From positions 1-64,000 of the IMG/VR virus record IMGVR_UViG_3300043774_000656: 64,000 nucleotides of DNA, one strand, 5' to 3'. The position numbers and the translations under genes were made by a program. Positions within the stretch are counted from its first letter, which is position 1. Every line of letters starts with the position of its first letter. This document shows positions 15,386-25,210 of this stretch, piece by piece. A model generated the notes under the pieces. It was not told the origin of the DNA, did not search any database, and saw only the letters and a list, made by a program, of their open reading frames with translations. This DNA comes from a virus.

Positions 15386-16336
15386 TTAAATACCTAGACC
15401 ATCGAGGAATGAATCCAGGTCTTCATCATTACTTGACTGCTTAGCAGGCTCAGGGCTTGATTTAGCAGATTCCTTTTTAGGAGCAGGTGCATTAAAGAAG
15501 TCATCGTCTTCAGTATTACTTGCCTCGAATGTAGATTCTGCTTTTGGCTTAGAATTAACTACTGCATCGATTGAAGAACCGCGTGAAGTGTAGTATGAAA
15601 GAAACTTCTCAACTCTTGAACGATCTTCATCAGTCCATGATTGGTATTCAAATGTGCTCAAATCTGGAGCAGCATTTAATTCTTTGAGAATAGCCTCTTT
15701 AGATTCTGGGCTGTTATCAGCAGGCTCACCATTAATGATAACTGCAGTTTTCTTACTTTGGAACTTAGACGTGTCATAGTTGTTATAATCACCTTGCTTG
15801 GTTACAATCAATTCGAAATTCTTACCTGTAAGTGGGTTAAAGATCTGAGTTGGCTCATCAAAGCTTGGTGACATTTCATCATCAATCTTTTGCTTTAATT
15901 TAGTACCATACTTCAAGATAAAGTAACGTCCTTCATTTTCAGGCTTCTGTGGATCTTTAATGACTTTAATCAAAGAATAGAATTGCTCTTTTCTTTTAAG
16001 CTTTTCCGCCATTCTACGATCTGCAGCTGACTCGCTATTTTTCAAGCGATAGAAAGCCTGTTGAATTGGACACTTTTCACCAACAGTAGAAGGACTATCA
16101 AAGTTAGAACCTTTACCATCTGGACCTTCAAGCCAATAGGTGAATTTACGAACAATAGGTTGTTTTGGATTTTTGATGTTCGGCATGAATCTGATCAATG
16201 CCTTATAAGTACCATCTGCGCCGTCTTTTGCTTTAGGAGAATAGAATACACTGTCTTTCTTTTCTCTCTTGTAGAGATCGATATCGCTGACGCTTGTTGA
16301 AAAGATATCGAAATCTTCTTGTGGTTTTTTTGCCAT
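15386..16336 (-). CDS. Single-stranded DNA-binding protein (T4 gp32-like)
   Basis: 316 residues (T4 gp32 has 301). The layout fits gp32: a basic N-terminal segment (YKREKK), a core binding domain with aromatic/basic strands (RKFTYWLEG, RYFILKYGTKL, FELIVTKQGDYNNY), then a long Ser/Ala/Glu-rich linker and an acidic tail (NDEDLDSFLDGLGI) for partner proteins. It coats single-stranded DNA in replication, recombination and repair. Only one Cys is visible in the zinc-subdomain region (GEKCPIQQAFY), so the His/Cys3 zinc site of T4 gp32 is lost. The gene is bounded by its own terminator and a 223-base upstream region with a tandem repeat. Confidence 0.9.
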   Translation of the reverse strand: MAKKPQEDFDIFSTSVSDIDLYKREKKDSVFYSPKAKDGADGTYKALIRFMPNIKNPKQPIVRKFTYWLEGPDGKGSNFDSPSTVGEKCPIQQAFYRLKNSESAADRRMAEKLKRKEQFYSLIKVIKDPQKPENEGRYFILKYGTKLKQKIDDEMSPSFDEPTQIFNPLTGKNFELIVTKQGDYNNYDTSKFQSKKTAVIINGEPADNSPESKEAILKELNAAPDLSTFEYQSWTDEDRSRVEKFLSYYTSRGSSIDAVVNSKPKAESTFEASNTEDDDFFNAPAPKKESAKSSPEPAKQSSNDEDLDSFLDGLGI

Positions 16337-16346
16337 AATAATTAAA

Positions 16347-16370
16347 TTTTAATTTGCCTTTTAATTTGCC
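16347..16370 (-). repeat. Tandem 12-bp repeat in the gp32 leader
   Basis: Two perfect adjacent copies on the minus strand of GGCAAATTAAAA, 10-34 nt upstream of the SSB start codon. T4 gp32 represses its own translation by binding an unstructured A/U-rich leader; an A-rich tandem repeat at the start site is a plausible operator of this kind. No hairpin or pseudoknot was evident nearby. Confidence 0.6.
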
Positions 16371-16413
16371 TAAAATAACTTGAAACTGGCCAGTAAACTT
16401 GTTAAATCAGTAT

Positions 16414-16429
16414 GGTTTATATATCGTTC
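16414..16429 (-). promoter_or_regulatory. Possible promoter of the gp32-like gene
   Basis: The minus strand reads GAACGATATATAAACC about 80 nt upstream of the SSB start, in the 223-base gap after the RuvC-like gene. ATATATAA could serve as a -10 box. The rest of the gap (16430-16559) shows no gene, tRNA or strong hairpin. Confidence 0.35.
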
Positions 16430-16559
16430 AAATAGAAAATAGTTTATGAGAAATACCGCTAGCAAGCAATATCATAGAAAAACCAGTAGGTCTTGAAACA
16501 ATACCCCTATAGATGTGTACAATATTTAAGTAGCTTAAATCCAGAGGTGGATCCAAACT

Positions 16560-17237
16560 CTAGGTAGCCAGGCTGACATACTTTCCCATCAGAGCATTGG
16601 CTACAAAATAAGAGTCTATTAGATCGTCAGTCGGCTTTGGTAACTTCTTCAGGCCCTTTATAGATTGAGATAGGGTCCAGAAGTCAGACTGTTCTAGCTT
16701 AGTATCAGAGTGCCTATTTTCGGCAAAGACCTCATACATCTCCTTTTTATTGTATCGACCAGAGCCTGCATGCTTCTTAATAGTACCAGGTGCCATAACA
16801 TCAAGTGTCATATCTATTGAATGGCTAGCACAATAGTCAATAAGCCTTTCTTTTAAAAAGCCGGTGGCTATAGCTATATCTATAATGTTATTGGTATTTG
16901 AGCCATAGGAAAAACCTTCAAATCCAAAATGGATTGGCCCTTTATAGTTTAGTCTCTGTACTGTGTCAAAGATTATTTCCTTGATTTGATTAGCCCTGTT
17001 GATATAACGAATGATCTTACGATATTCTGTATCACTGTAGCTGTCTATACTTTCTTGTGATGAGACATCAGCATCGAATTGGATATACGATACATCTGAA
17101 CAGGCTTTTATTCTCTCGACATAAGCTGATTCTGCTTTAGTCTTTGGGCCTATTGAATTACTAATCCAGTGACATTGTTCCTCATGGATAATGCAAATAC
17201 CTGGTGAGTTAATAGAAAAGTCGATACCGACAAACAT
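16560..17237 (-). CDS. RuvC-like Holliday junction resolvase / RNase H-fold nuclease
   Basis: 225 residues. The acidic residues of the RuvC fold are in order: D6 in GIDFS at the N-terminus, E107 in FGFEGFSYG, and the DDLIDSYFVANAL segment (D204, D205, D208) near the C-terminus. A basic motif (APGTIKKHAGSGRYNKKEM) matches the RuvC pattern before the last helix. Length is greater than bacterial RuvC (about 170) because of an insert at about 40-75. It would cut branched DNA before packaging, the job of gp49 (unrelated fold) in T4. It is followed 223 bases downstream by the SSB gene. Confidence 0.82.
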   Translation of the reverse strand: MFVGIDFSINSPGICIIHEEQCHWISNSIGPKTKAESAYVERIKACSDVSYIQFDADVSSQESIDSYSDTEYRKIIRYINRANQIKEIIFDTVQRLNYKGPIHFGFEGFSYGSNTNNIIDIAIATGFLKERLIDYCASHSIDMTLDVMAPGTIKKHAGSGRYNKKEMYEVFAENRHSDTKLEQSDFWTLSQSIKGLKKLPKPTDDLIDSYFVANALMGKYVSLAT

Positions 17238-17258
17238 AAAAATTAGATTAAAGGGTTA

Positions 17259-17621
17259 TTAAACACGTGAACCAAGTGCAGAACCTAAAGCTGCACCGAC
17301 AAGACGACTGGTAAGCATATCATATAAAATACCTGGGCCTACACCAAGAACTCTGGCAATAATTTTACCTACAGAGCTGCCAAGTGCAAATCCTGCTAAA
17401 CCACCGAGAATAGATCCGAGAAAACCTTCATTCATAATATCTTGCTGTAGGTCTTCCATAGTTTTACCTTTACTTAGATATTCAGATACGAATCTATCAA
17501 TAGCTTCATCGATTTGGGCCTCCTGTTCAACTGTAAGTTCAGTAATCAAACTTTCATTTAAAGCTTTCCATTCTTGGCTATCAATTGTGCCTTCAGTAAT
17601 AAATTCGTTGAATGTTTTCAT
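17259..17621 (-). CDS. Capsid-targeting-type protein with glycine-zipper hydrophobic C-terminus
   Basis: 120 residues. The N-terminus MKTFNEFITE|G is almost the T4 internal-protein signal. Residues 11-62 are acidic and helical. Residues 66-120 are hydrophobic with repeated small-residue spacing (GFLGSILGGLAGFALGSSVG, then LVGAALGSALGSRV), a glycine-zipper pattern seen in membrane-inserting or channel-forming peptides. Further phi-x-E sites occur at residues 26-28 (ITE) and 63-65 (MNE), the last exactly before the hydrophobic part; cutting there would free a 55-residue membrane-active peptide. A promoter-like CTAATATATAG lies about 17 nt upstream. Role in genome or protein entry is inference. 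Confidence 0.7.
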   Translation of the reverse strand: MKTFNEFITEGTIDSQEWKALNESLITELTVEQEAQIDEAIDRFVSEYLSKGKTMEDLQQDIMNEGFLGSILGGLAGFALGSSVGKIIARVLGVGPGILYDMLTSRLVGAALGSALGSRV

Positions 17622-17644
17622 CTGTCTGTTTCTTTATCTATATA

Positions 17645-18196
17645 TTAGTCCAGCTCGATTCTGATCTCTAACTCATTATAGGCTATATTAAGATCAAACG
17701 TTTTGAACTCAGCTACATTACTTGCAAAGCTCATCTGTAGGTCACTTATACTTCTTAATAAAGTATCTTTCATTGTCGCAGAAACAAGTGCATTACCTTC
17801 ACTATCAAGCATACGTAAATTTAAGGGTTCAGCATATGTATTTTCATTACTAAAATCATAGTAATATTGTAGAGTTTCAAGTAGAATCCAATAGTTAATG
17901 TAACCATCTACAAGTTGGAATGTTACAGTAAGTTCCTTTTGGAATAATTCCTGTACAGGCTTGCTAGCTCTAAAGAGTATATTTCTACCTGGATATTGAG
18001 CCTGCTGTACAGGATCGAAACCAACTCCCGGGAAATTTATAGATTGAATTGTGTAATTGATAAAATCAATTGGTTCTTCAATCAGGTTACCTGGTATTCT
18101 ATTCAAATAGGGTTTATACTTTTCTGAAATAGATCTAGGTATAAAGTTTCTTGGAAAGCCAAATTGGAATAAATTATCTCTAGCGTTTAGTAGCAT
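17645..18196 (-). CDS. Putative tail-tube / baseplate tube-type protein
   Basis: 183 residues. Segments such as INYTIQSINFPGVGF, KELTVTFQLVDGYINYWIL and a C-terminal FDLNIAYNELEIRIELD show the strand pattern of tail-tube-fold proteins, where one strand carries an L-T-V-T-F type motif followed by a helix with aromatic residues. T4 gp19 (163 residues) and the tube-initiator gp54 share this fold. The gene ends the long run of virion genes. A tube or tube-initiator role is plausible but not proven. Confidence 0.45.
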   Translation of the reverse strand: MLLNARDNLFQFGFPRNFIPRSISEKYKPYLNRIPGNLIEEPIDFINYTIQSINFPGVGFDPVQQAQYPGRNILFRASKPVQELFQKELTVTFQLVDGYINYWILLETLQYYYDFSNENTYAEPLNLRMLDSEGNALVSATMKDTLLRSISDLQMSFASNVAEFKTFDLNIAYNELEIRIELD

Positions 18197-18208
18197 TGTC
18201 TTTTATCT

Positions 18209-20605
18209 TTAGTTACCTTTAGTAGTATCAGATTTACTATTACTTGGATTTCCGGTACCTTGGTTTATTATAACCTGTGAGCTTGATATACCCTGTTGCT
18301 TTTGTAAAATATATTCAAGTTCAGCTTCATTTGGTTTAGAAGCAGTTGAATTATTTGAATTACCAGGATAGTTAGGATTTGGACTTACAGGATTTCCGTT
18401 TATGTAAATTGTATCAGTCTCCTTTAGTGCAGTAGTTGAACCGCCAGATATAATGCTTTGTATTATACTATTACTAGAATTTGTGATACCTGCAATAGCC
18501 TGCTGATATGCTGTCTGCTGTTGAGCTATAGCGTCTTGTGCCTGTGATAAATTACCTTGTACTGCAGCTAAGTCTCCACCTAATTCAGAAACGTTAGCTT
18601 CAAGGCTGGCAATGTATTGTTTCTGATAATCTATTTCAGCTTTAAGTGAATTGATCTCAGCATCTCTTGAATTTATAATAGCAGCTGAAGCTTCACTCAG
18701 AGAATCAAATGATTGTTGTAAATCATCAATAGTATCTGAGGCTACTTTGTCAACCTTTTCTTCTACACTATACCAAGTACCATTATACATCAAAGTCTCT
18801 TCACTTGTACCACCACCTGTTTCTAAAACAGTGGATATATAATAATTTTTATCTGTCATACCTAGTATCTTACTAGATTCTTCAGATGGTATTTTAAAAA
18901 CAACTTCACCGTCAGCAGGATCTAAATCTTTGATATTAGTATAGCTTCTAAGTTTAATTTTTAAACCTGTCTGCTTATCAAAGAAGTTTATGTATACTGT
19001 ACCAACCTGTGTAAGATCTACTAATTGAGGTTCACCTACACCTGATGCGTTTGAAACAGCATTATTATAAATTATAAATTGATAGAAGTTATCAAACGGT
19101 GATATACCAATGGGAGCTTCACCCTGTTGATACACTTTATCTGTTTCTGAAATCTGCTCAATCCTTAAAGGTATATCTGCAAAGCTAGTTGAATCGTCTG
19201 CTGCCGTAGGTATTACATCACCTTGTTGTTTAATTGCAGGTATTATCTTAACAGATGATACACTAGCACTAATTCTATTTCTGTCTACAAAACTGGTTAC
19301 AAACTCTGTCTGTACTACAGTTGTACTAGAACCCTGATCAAGATTCATGTTATTGTAAGTTTTCAAATTTACAATAGGCTTATTGTCAGGTAAAACGTTA
19401 TAGACTTTAGCAACATTAGGCTCCAGTCCCAGGTTTATCTTACGTATTCTTCTTCCGTATTTCTTAACATCAAAGCTAGTAAACTGAGCCTGTCTAATTA
19501 TTTGAGAATTATCATACGTGTTATAAATCCTAAGAGTATATTCAATTCTATAAGAAGTTGCTATAGATGAATTAAGTACAATTGGTCTAAACTTATATGG
19601 TATACCAAAGTCTTCAGTCTGTATAAAGTTTTGCTCACTGGTTTTTAAGAAGTCTGAACCGACTTGCTCAATAACTCTTACATCATGGAATATAGCAATC
19701 TTGGTATTAGGTTGCTGGTCAAGTGTTACAATAAAATCCTCATATATGTCGCCATTATAAGACCCATACAATTCAAAGTAATCACCAGCAGTTGACTCTT
19801 GTATTACAGCACTTAAACCAGAATACTCATCTGTTCTACTTATACTAGTTTTAACATCATTACCTGTATTGAAAAACTTATAACCATTAACTGTATCAGT
19901 CGAAGATATTATCTTGAATGAAAAGTCAATCATGGTAGTAGGATGAACTCCTTTACCATAAGTCATCAAATAAGATAATGTAGTAGGAACAGTTGGGTTA
20001 GATATAGTGACATCATTAAGATAGCTAATAGCAGGAATCTTAAGCTCAATATATCTGGTATAAAGCTTCTCACCCATTACAAATTCGTCCGGGTTAAGAA
20101 CTTCGTAGCTATCACTATTCAGATAGGCAATCGAGGTTAAGTTTTGCTTTTTACCAGCCTTATCTGTAAACTGTACTTCAAATATAAAACCGTCACCCTG
20201 TGTTGCTATAGAATAGCCAGAAACAAGGTGTAATCTAACAGTGTCATACTGTAAAGCTTCTACAGGTATGTTAGGCGGTGTAGTAAGCTGAGCTAAAAGA
20301 GCAGTAACATCCGTTAAATTAGCGTCATAGTCTAGATAATTTAAAGGTACATTGGTTGTTAAGTACGCATACTTATTTCTAGCACTATTAACGGGTACTG
20401 CACTGAATTTTCTATAGTTACCAGTAGGTACATAAGGGTTATCTTCAGTAAATAGGAATTTAGTTCCCGTATAACCATTATTCAATATCATACAACGTGC
20501 ACCATTAGTGTCTGTATCAATTACAGTTGGTGCCGCAGGATCTTGGTAGATATACTCAAGTAAAACCTGTGAGTTAAGTTGTAGATATTTAGATGTAGAT
20601 GCCAT
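18209..20605 (-). CDS. Large virion protein with C-terminal coiled coil (unknown)
   Basis: 798 residues. About 600 residues of beta-rich sequence are followed by a clear heptad coiled coil at about 630-710 (INSLKAEIDYQKQYIASLEA) and an Asn/Ser/Pro/Gly-rich flexible tail. This design, globular beta domains plus a trimeric-type coiled coil, is typical of fibre, whisker or fibre-connector proteins. It overlaps the preceding small coiled-coil gene by TAATG, so the two may work together. No family recognised. Confidence 0.6.
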   Translation of the reverse strand: MASTSKYLQLNSQVLLEYIYQDPAAPTVIDTDTNGARCMILNNGYTGTKFLFTEDNPYVPTGNYRKFSAVPVNSARNKYAYLTTNVPLNYLDYDANLTDVTALLAQLTTPPNIPVEALQYDTVRLHLVSGYSIATQGDGFIFEVQFTDKAGKKQNLTSIAYLNSDSYEVLNPDEFVMGEKLYTRYIELKIPAISYLNDVTISNPTVPTTLSYLMTYGKGVHPTTMIDFSFKIISSTDTVNGYKFFNTGNDVKTSISRTDEYSGLSAVIQESTAGDYFELYGSYNGDIYEDFIVTLDQQPNTKIAIFHDVRVIEQVGSDFLKTSEQNFIQTEDFGIPYKFRPIVLNSSIATSYRIEYTLRIYNTYDNSQIIRQAQFTSFDVKKYGRRIRKINLGLEPNVAKVYNVLPDNKPIVNLKTYNNMNLDQGSSTTVVQTEFVTSFVDRNRISASVSSVKIIPAIKQQGDVIPTAADDSTSFADIPLRIEQISETDKVYQQGEAPIGISPFDNFYQFIIYNNAVSNASGVGEPQLVDLTQVGTVYINFFDKQTGLKIKLRSYTNIKDLDPADGEVVFKIPSEESSKILGMTDKNYYISTVLETGGGTSEETLMYNGTWYSVEEKVDKVASDTIDDLQQSFDSLSEASAAIINSRDAEINSLKAEIDYQKQYIASLEANVSELGGDLAAVQGNLSQAQDAIAQQQTAYQQAIAGITNSSNSIIQSIISGGSTTALKETDTIYINGNPVSPNPNYPGNSNNSTASKPNEAELEYILQKQQGISSSQVIINQGTGNPSNSKSDTTKGN

Positions 20606-20850
20606 TATTCAGTTATGTATTCTAAGGTCATAGTGTCAAGTTTACCAGGACCGTATTTTTCTTTTAGATAATCTCCAAACTCTTTTTCGCTGGTTCTAGT
20701 ATTATCAAGTTCTACAGAAAGCTTTTCTTGTTTTTTACTAAGCTTACTTAACTTGCTTTCTACTTGATTGATCTGCTCATGTATTTTTCTATATCCATCC
20801 ATGAGACCAGCTATAGTTAATTGATCTTCTAAATCTAATTGCTTTTTCAT
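20605..20850 (-). CDS. Small coiled-coil protein
   Basis: 81 residues, a single long charged coiled coil at about 15-60 (INQVESKLSKLSKKQEKLSV) with a short C-terminal extension. It sits between two very large virion genes, overlapping the next by TAATG. It may be a fibre chaperone or a minor structural protein; the sequence does not decide. Confidence 0.6.
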   Translation of the reverse strand: MKKQLDLEDQLTIAGLMDGYRKIHEQINQVESKLSKLSKKQEKLSVELDNTRTSEKEFGDYLKEKYGPGKLDTMTLEYITE

Positions 20851-20867
20851 ATATTATTTATTACAGA

Positions 20868-23800
20868 TTAAACGAACCAACTTGCAGGATCTAATTCATA
20901 TGTGCCTGACACTATTAAATCATATGTCATATATGAGTTCCAGTTATATGAACTTGCATTTGAAATCGGCATAAATGGTTGACCAGTAGAATCTATTAAA
21001 AATCTGGTTAGATGTTGCTGATATGCAAAAGAAGCATATACGTTAGTTACTGGATTCCCAACACTTATACCAAGAAATGGTGCACCGCCTATATTTGCGT
21101 TTATAGTAACATAATCACCTAATGTAGCCACACCAGTTCTCTTAAAATAAAATCTTTCAAATTCTGGGTCATAAAACATAGCAACCGGCTTCTTTAATAG
21201 AATTGCATTATCACCAGGATTGTTACTACCCATAATATAATCAGATATTCTACTTCCACTTATATTTCGATTTCTTAAATATAAAGTACCAGTGCCATAG
21301 AAAGATGCAGACGACGTATGATCAAAATCACTATTATTATACCACTGATAAGCATCTTTCATCTTTGGTTTAGGTATTCTACCTGTCATTGAACCACCAC
21401 CTGTAAATATTGCTGGATTAGCTATCTCAAAAAAGTCCGACCAGTTAGCCGCGTTATACGAGCCAGTTATTTGCCTCGCAGTTCTAAAGTTTAGATTAGC
21501 CATGAATAATCTAAAATGAACGGTGTACCCAATTACTTTATAATAAAATTTCCAATTAGAAAGAAGATCCGGCAATCCTGTGTTCATATATGAGGCTGCG
21601 ACTGTTCCGACGCCTGAAGCACCTGAATAATAGTTTATTGCATTTGAGAATACGCCACCGACGCTTGCGCCTCCAGTACCTGCAGATCTCAGAGCAGTCT
21701 GACCTAAATCAAATTCTATCCAACCTGCATCAGCATCATTAGTTACAATATCACCGTGTTGTATATTCAAGGCTCGACTGTTTGAATTTTGACCAGTTGA
21801 ATCTCTACTAGACTGTATTGATTCAGGCGCAGCTGATACATTAAGCGATGCACGTCCCTTAGGGTGGAAATTACTTGATGTATCATAAACATTAGTAGAA
21901 TCATTAAAATCATAACCAACATATACTAAACCTGCTCTCATTACACTATTATCTACATATGTAGAGCTGGATGGATTAGTTATTCTTGATCCTAAAAATA
22001 CATTACCAAACAAACCCCAATCATAATCTTGTAATTCACTTGCTGCGTTACCATATCCACCTGAACCAAGTGTATTTTCATAAATCTGTCCACCTGAAAT
22101 ATAAACGTCACCTGCATACCATGCTTTTTGCGGCCTATCTGTGACATAAATCATATCGCCACCTTCAATAATAACATCTGTACCTTTAACCATTGCCGGC
22201 TCAAATGTACCAGGTCCATTACTATCATAGATTGTCTGACCGGGTTTTATACCTAATGGATTAGCAACACCGGCTGCGTATGCAGACGAGTTTTTCTTAA
22301 ATAAATATACAGGTGTTGTTATTGTTAAATTTTCAGGGCTGTTATTAGCGGTATAAGAATCATATATGTCAGAAACGCTAGAGTTATTATTACCAGGTAA
22401 TGCATATCCAGCAGTGTCTATTGATATACCAGCTCTTATAAATCCTGTATTCTGATCATAATTATATTGTGCTAGAGCTTCATTTCCGGTAATTTGACCT
22501 ATAACCAATGATCTATTTGTAAAAGTAGTCGCAACAGCCGATGCATTTGATATATTAAACCATCTACCCGCATTTTGCGCACTAAGTGCATTAGTAGTAC
22601 CAATATTGCTTGCCCAGTTGGTAGTAAGAGTTGTTGTTTTACTTGTGGTAATACCTGTAGCTACAGCTAGGTCTGGAAATCTAACAGGTTGTCCTATACT
22701 AGTATTACCCTGTGGTGTAATTTCAAAAAGTATAACAGAATCAGCAACTGTATTACTCGCAGATCTTTTAGTTATAAGAAGTGGTCTATTACCTGTAATT
22801 GCAGCACCTGTGTTATCTCTTACAACAGGTGTTCTAGTAGTACTAATATTACTACTTGGAGTTACAGCCCAGTATCTTGACTCTATTTCTAAACCTATAC
22901 CGGTATTATAAGGATTCTGAATTGAACCAAGTATGCTTCCGCCGTCTATTTTACCATGTACTATCTTTGTTTGAGCATACGCTGAAGGGTAATATAAAGC
23001 ATATATAGAACCTGAATAAGAAGTCCTAGATGTATTTGTTGCTGTTGCAATTTCAGAACCCTGTACAAAATTCATACTTCCTATAAATATAGGTGTTCCA
23101 ATATACGTATGATTTGTTCTACTATCAGTTAATGTGTTACCAGGAAGTGATGTTATAATTCTAGGTGAAGTTGATGTAGAACCTAATGGATAACCAATTA
23201 TTATATTCTTATTAGTAATTGCATCCTCATGTCCAAAAATCAATGTCGGTATATTATTCGGTCTAACTCTACCTATTATAGCGCCGCCATGTGAAATAAA
23301 GTTAGGCATCCTGATAGTACCTGCAGGTGTAAATCTAGCTTGAGCATTTAATAAAACCTGCTGTTCTATAGTGTCTATCATTATAGACGTCCTAAGATCA
23401 GTATATGTAGTAGCCTGTGTTGTACTATTAGCAGTATTACCTCCTATGACAAGGCTGTTAATAAGGTTATCAGTTGTACCTGGCGCAGGTATGTACTGAT
23501 GAAGCCATGAACCAGGTCCTATATACCAGTTACCACCAGCGTCTGTACTTCCCATTGATGCCAACTTCGATGTGCCGCCAGGTTTATAACTATTAAAACC
23601 TATCATACCCTGTTGTATGTTTATCGAAGAGTAAACATTTATCGAATTAAATGCAGATGTACCAAGCGTTAAAAGAGAGGTCGGTGTACCTATATTTCTA
23701 GCAGAAGATAATTGACCTTCAAAGAAAATAGAATTACCTATAATACCTGGTTCGAGTGAACCACCTGGGTTATTAAAAGTAATTGATGTAGAATTTGACC

Positions 23801-25205
23801 ATGTGTTACCAACTATAATACCAGGAAAAGTTACGTTAGACACACTATTACCTGAAGGGTAACTAGATCCTCCGTTTATTGCTAATTTACCATTTACATT
23901 ATTAATGCCTGCTGCACCAAAATAACCTATACCTACTCTACCATTAGTAAATGTCTGTAAATTTAGATATGTTTGGTTTGCACCAGTAATCTGGTCGGTT
24001 GTTAATAATCTAATACTTTTACCCTGTGAACCTACAAGCCAATAGCCAGCAAAACTAGAAGATAGATTGCTATTATGGGTGATATTTAACTGTACACTCG
24101 TGTCTGTAAGACTATGTGTAACTATAGACCCACTTGAAGCAGCAGATGATGGTGTAACAGGTGGCACAGATATGTATAAAGCGCCATTAGTTATTTCAAA
24201 TCGTCTAGAATTAGTATTTAATAAAGCTGTCTGTGTAATCGGAAGAATAGGGTTAATAGCCTGTAACTGTACATTACCAGATCTAGCGGTAACATTAACA
24301 TTCCAGTTATCATTAGTTGCACCAGCATCATTAAAACCAAATAAATTAAAAGTATTGTTTACAGTGTAGATGTTAGCATAATCATATGTGCTATTAACAG
24401 GTGCCTGTATCGAAAATTCATCAGTAAGTGCAATCTGAGATCTGTAAGATTCTGGATTACCGGGTGCAGGAGCTTCACTAAAAAGAGTTAAGACGTTATC
24501 TGTATAACTACCGCCTTCTGTTATAATATCTTCAGCCTGTATTGCATCACCTGCACCTAAAACTATTCTAACAACAGGATCATTAGCAGTTATAATCTCA
24601 GGTCTCAAAAAATCATTAAGAGCTGGGCTGGCATCATTAGTTCTAACCCATTCCGTAAAACCTGTAGCTCCTGTACCACCTGTATCACCCTTAATGTTAA
24701 CACCTGTATAGGTCCATGTTTCATTTACACCATTAAATTCCCATACATCACCATCTAAAGATGAGAAAGAATCAAATGTGTCATCAGTTTCCTGTAGATA
24801 TAAATCACCTGATCTAGGTGACTTACCTGTAGTGCCTATAATAAACGAGTTTTCAGGATAAGTTCCTGTAACAGTTACTGCAGCTGGCAAATATCTATTA
24901 GGATCTCCTGAAAATTGAGGATAACCAGGTAGTGAAATGTTATTTACCTTCAACGGTGTACCAGTCCATAAAGGGAATACAAGAGGAGGGTCTGGCGTAG
25001 TAGTAGTTGAAGTGTTATAGATGTCATTCGCGGTAAACCATATAGAACCTCTAGGACCTAATGGACCAGCTGGACCTGATCCTCCTAGTGGACCGGCAGG
25101 TCCACCTCCATTGAGTAATAGCTGATCGAAATTAAAATTGACTTTGTCTACTAAATCTGATACTGTATCAGACGCTAATATCTCTCTAATTACTATATTT
25201 GCCAT
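20868..25205 (-). CDS. Giant tail-fibre-like protein with N-terminal collagen-like segment
   Basis: 1445 residues. The N-terminus (residues 1-32, including KVNFNFDQLLLNGG) resembles fibre attachment segments seen in several phage fibres. It is followed at about 33-53 by G-x-x repeats rich in GPA and GPL (GPAGPLGPRG), a short collagen-like trimeric neck. The remainder is Ser/Thr/Asn/Gly-rich and beta-strand-rich, as in long fibre shafts. It is likely a host-recognition or side-fibre protein. No endosialidase-type or intramolecular-chaperone domain was recognised at the C-terminus. Confidence 0.7.
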   Translation of the reverse strand: MANIVIREILASDTVSDLVDKVNFNFDQLLLNGGGPAGPLGGSGPAGPLGPRGSIWFTANDIYNTSTTTTPDPPLVFPLWTGTPLKVNNISLPGYPQFSGDPNRYLPAAVTVTGTYPENSFIIGTTGKSPRSGDLYLQETDDTFDSFSSLDGDVWEFNGVNETWTYTGVNIKGDTGGTGATGFTEWVRTNDASPALNDFLRPEIITANDPVVRIVLGAGDAIQAEDIITEGGSYTDNVLTLFSEAPAPGNPESYRSQIALTDEFSIQAPVNSTYDYANIYTVNNTFNLFGFNDAGATNDNWNVNVTARSGNVQLQAINPILPITQTALLNTNSRRFEITNGALYISVPPVTPSSAASSGSIVTHSLTDTSVQLNITHNSNLSSSFAGYWLVGSQGKSIRLLTTDQITGANQTYLNLQTFTNGRVGIGYFGAAGINNVNGKLAINGGSSYPSGNSVSNVTFPGIIVGNTWSNSTSITFNNPGGSLEPGIIGNSIFFEGQLSSARNIGTPTSLLTLGTSAFNSINVYSSINIQQGMIGFNSYKPGGTSKLASMGSTDAGGNWYIGPGSWLHQYIPAPGTTDNLINSLVIGGNTANSTTQATTYTDLRTSIMIDTIEQQVLLNAQARFTPAGTIRMPNFISHGGAIIGRVRPNNIPTLIFGHEDAITNKNIIIGYPLGSTSTSPRIITSLPGNTLTDSRTNHTYIGTPIFIGSMNFVQGSEIATATNTSRTSYSGSIYALYYPSAYAQTKIVHGKIDGGSILGSIQNPYNTGIGLEIESRYWAVTPSSNISTTRTPVVRDNTGAAITGNRPLLITKRSASNTVADSVILFEITPQGNTSIGQPVRFPDLAVATGITTSKTTTLTTNWASNIGTTNALSAQNAGRWFNISNASAVATTFTNRSLVIGQITGNEALAQYNYDQNTGFIRAGISIDTAGYALPGNNNSSVSDIYDSYTANNSPENLTITTPVYLFKKNSSAYAAGVANPLGIKPGQTIYDSNGPGTFEPAMVKGTDVIIEGGDMIYVTDRPQKAWYAGDVYISGGQIYENTLGSGGYGNAASELQDYDWGLFGNVFLGSRITNPSSSTYVDNSVMRAGLVYVGYDFNDSTNVYDTSSNFHPKGRASLNVSAAPESIQSSRDSTGQNSNSRALNIQHGDIVTNDADAGWIEFDLGQTALRSAGTGGASVGGVFSNAINYYSGASGVGTVAASYMNTGLPDLLSNWKFYYKVIGYTVHFRLFMANLNFRTARQITGSYNAANWSDFFEIANPAIFTGGGSMTGRIPKPKMKDAYQWYNNSDFDHTSSASFYGTGTLYLRNRNISGSRISDYIMGSNNPGDNAILLKKPVAMFYDPEFERFYFKRTGVATLGDYVTINANIGGAPFLGISVGNPVTNVYASFAYQQHLTRFLIDSTGQPFMPISNASSYNWNSYMTYDLIVSGTYELDPASWFV

Positions 25206-25210
25206 TACTA

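Noticed and set aside
16337-16559. tRNA or small RNA in the longest intergenic gap (223 bases)
   Set aside because: No cloverleaf, T-loop (GGTTCRA) or strong hairpin could be found; only the tandem repeat and promoter-like sequence are supported.
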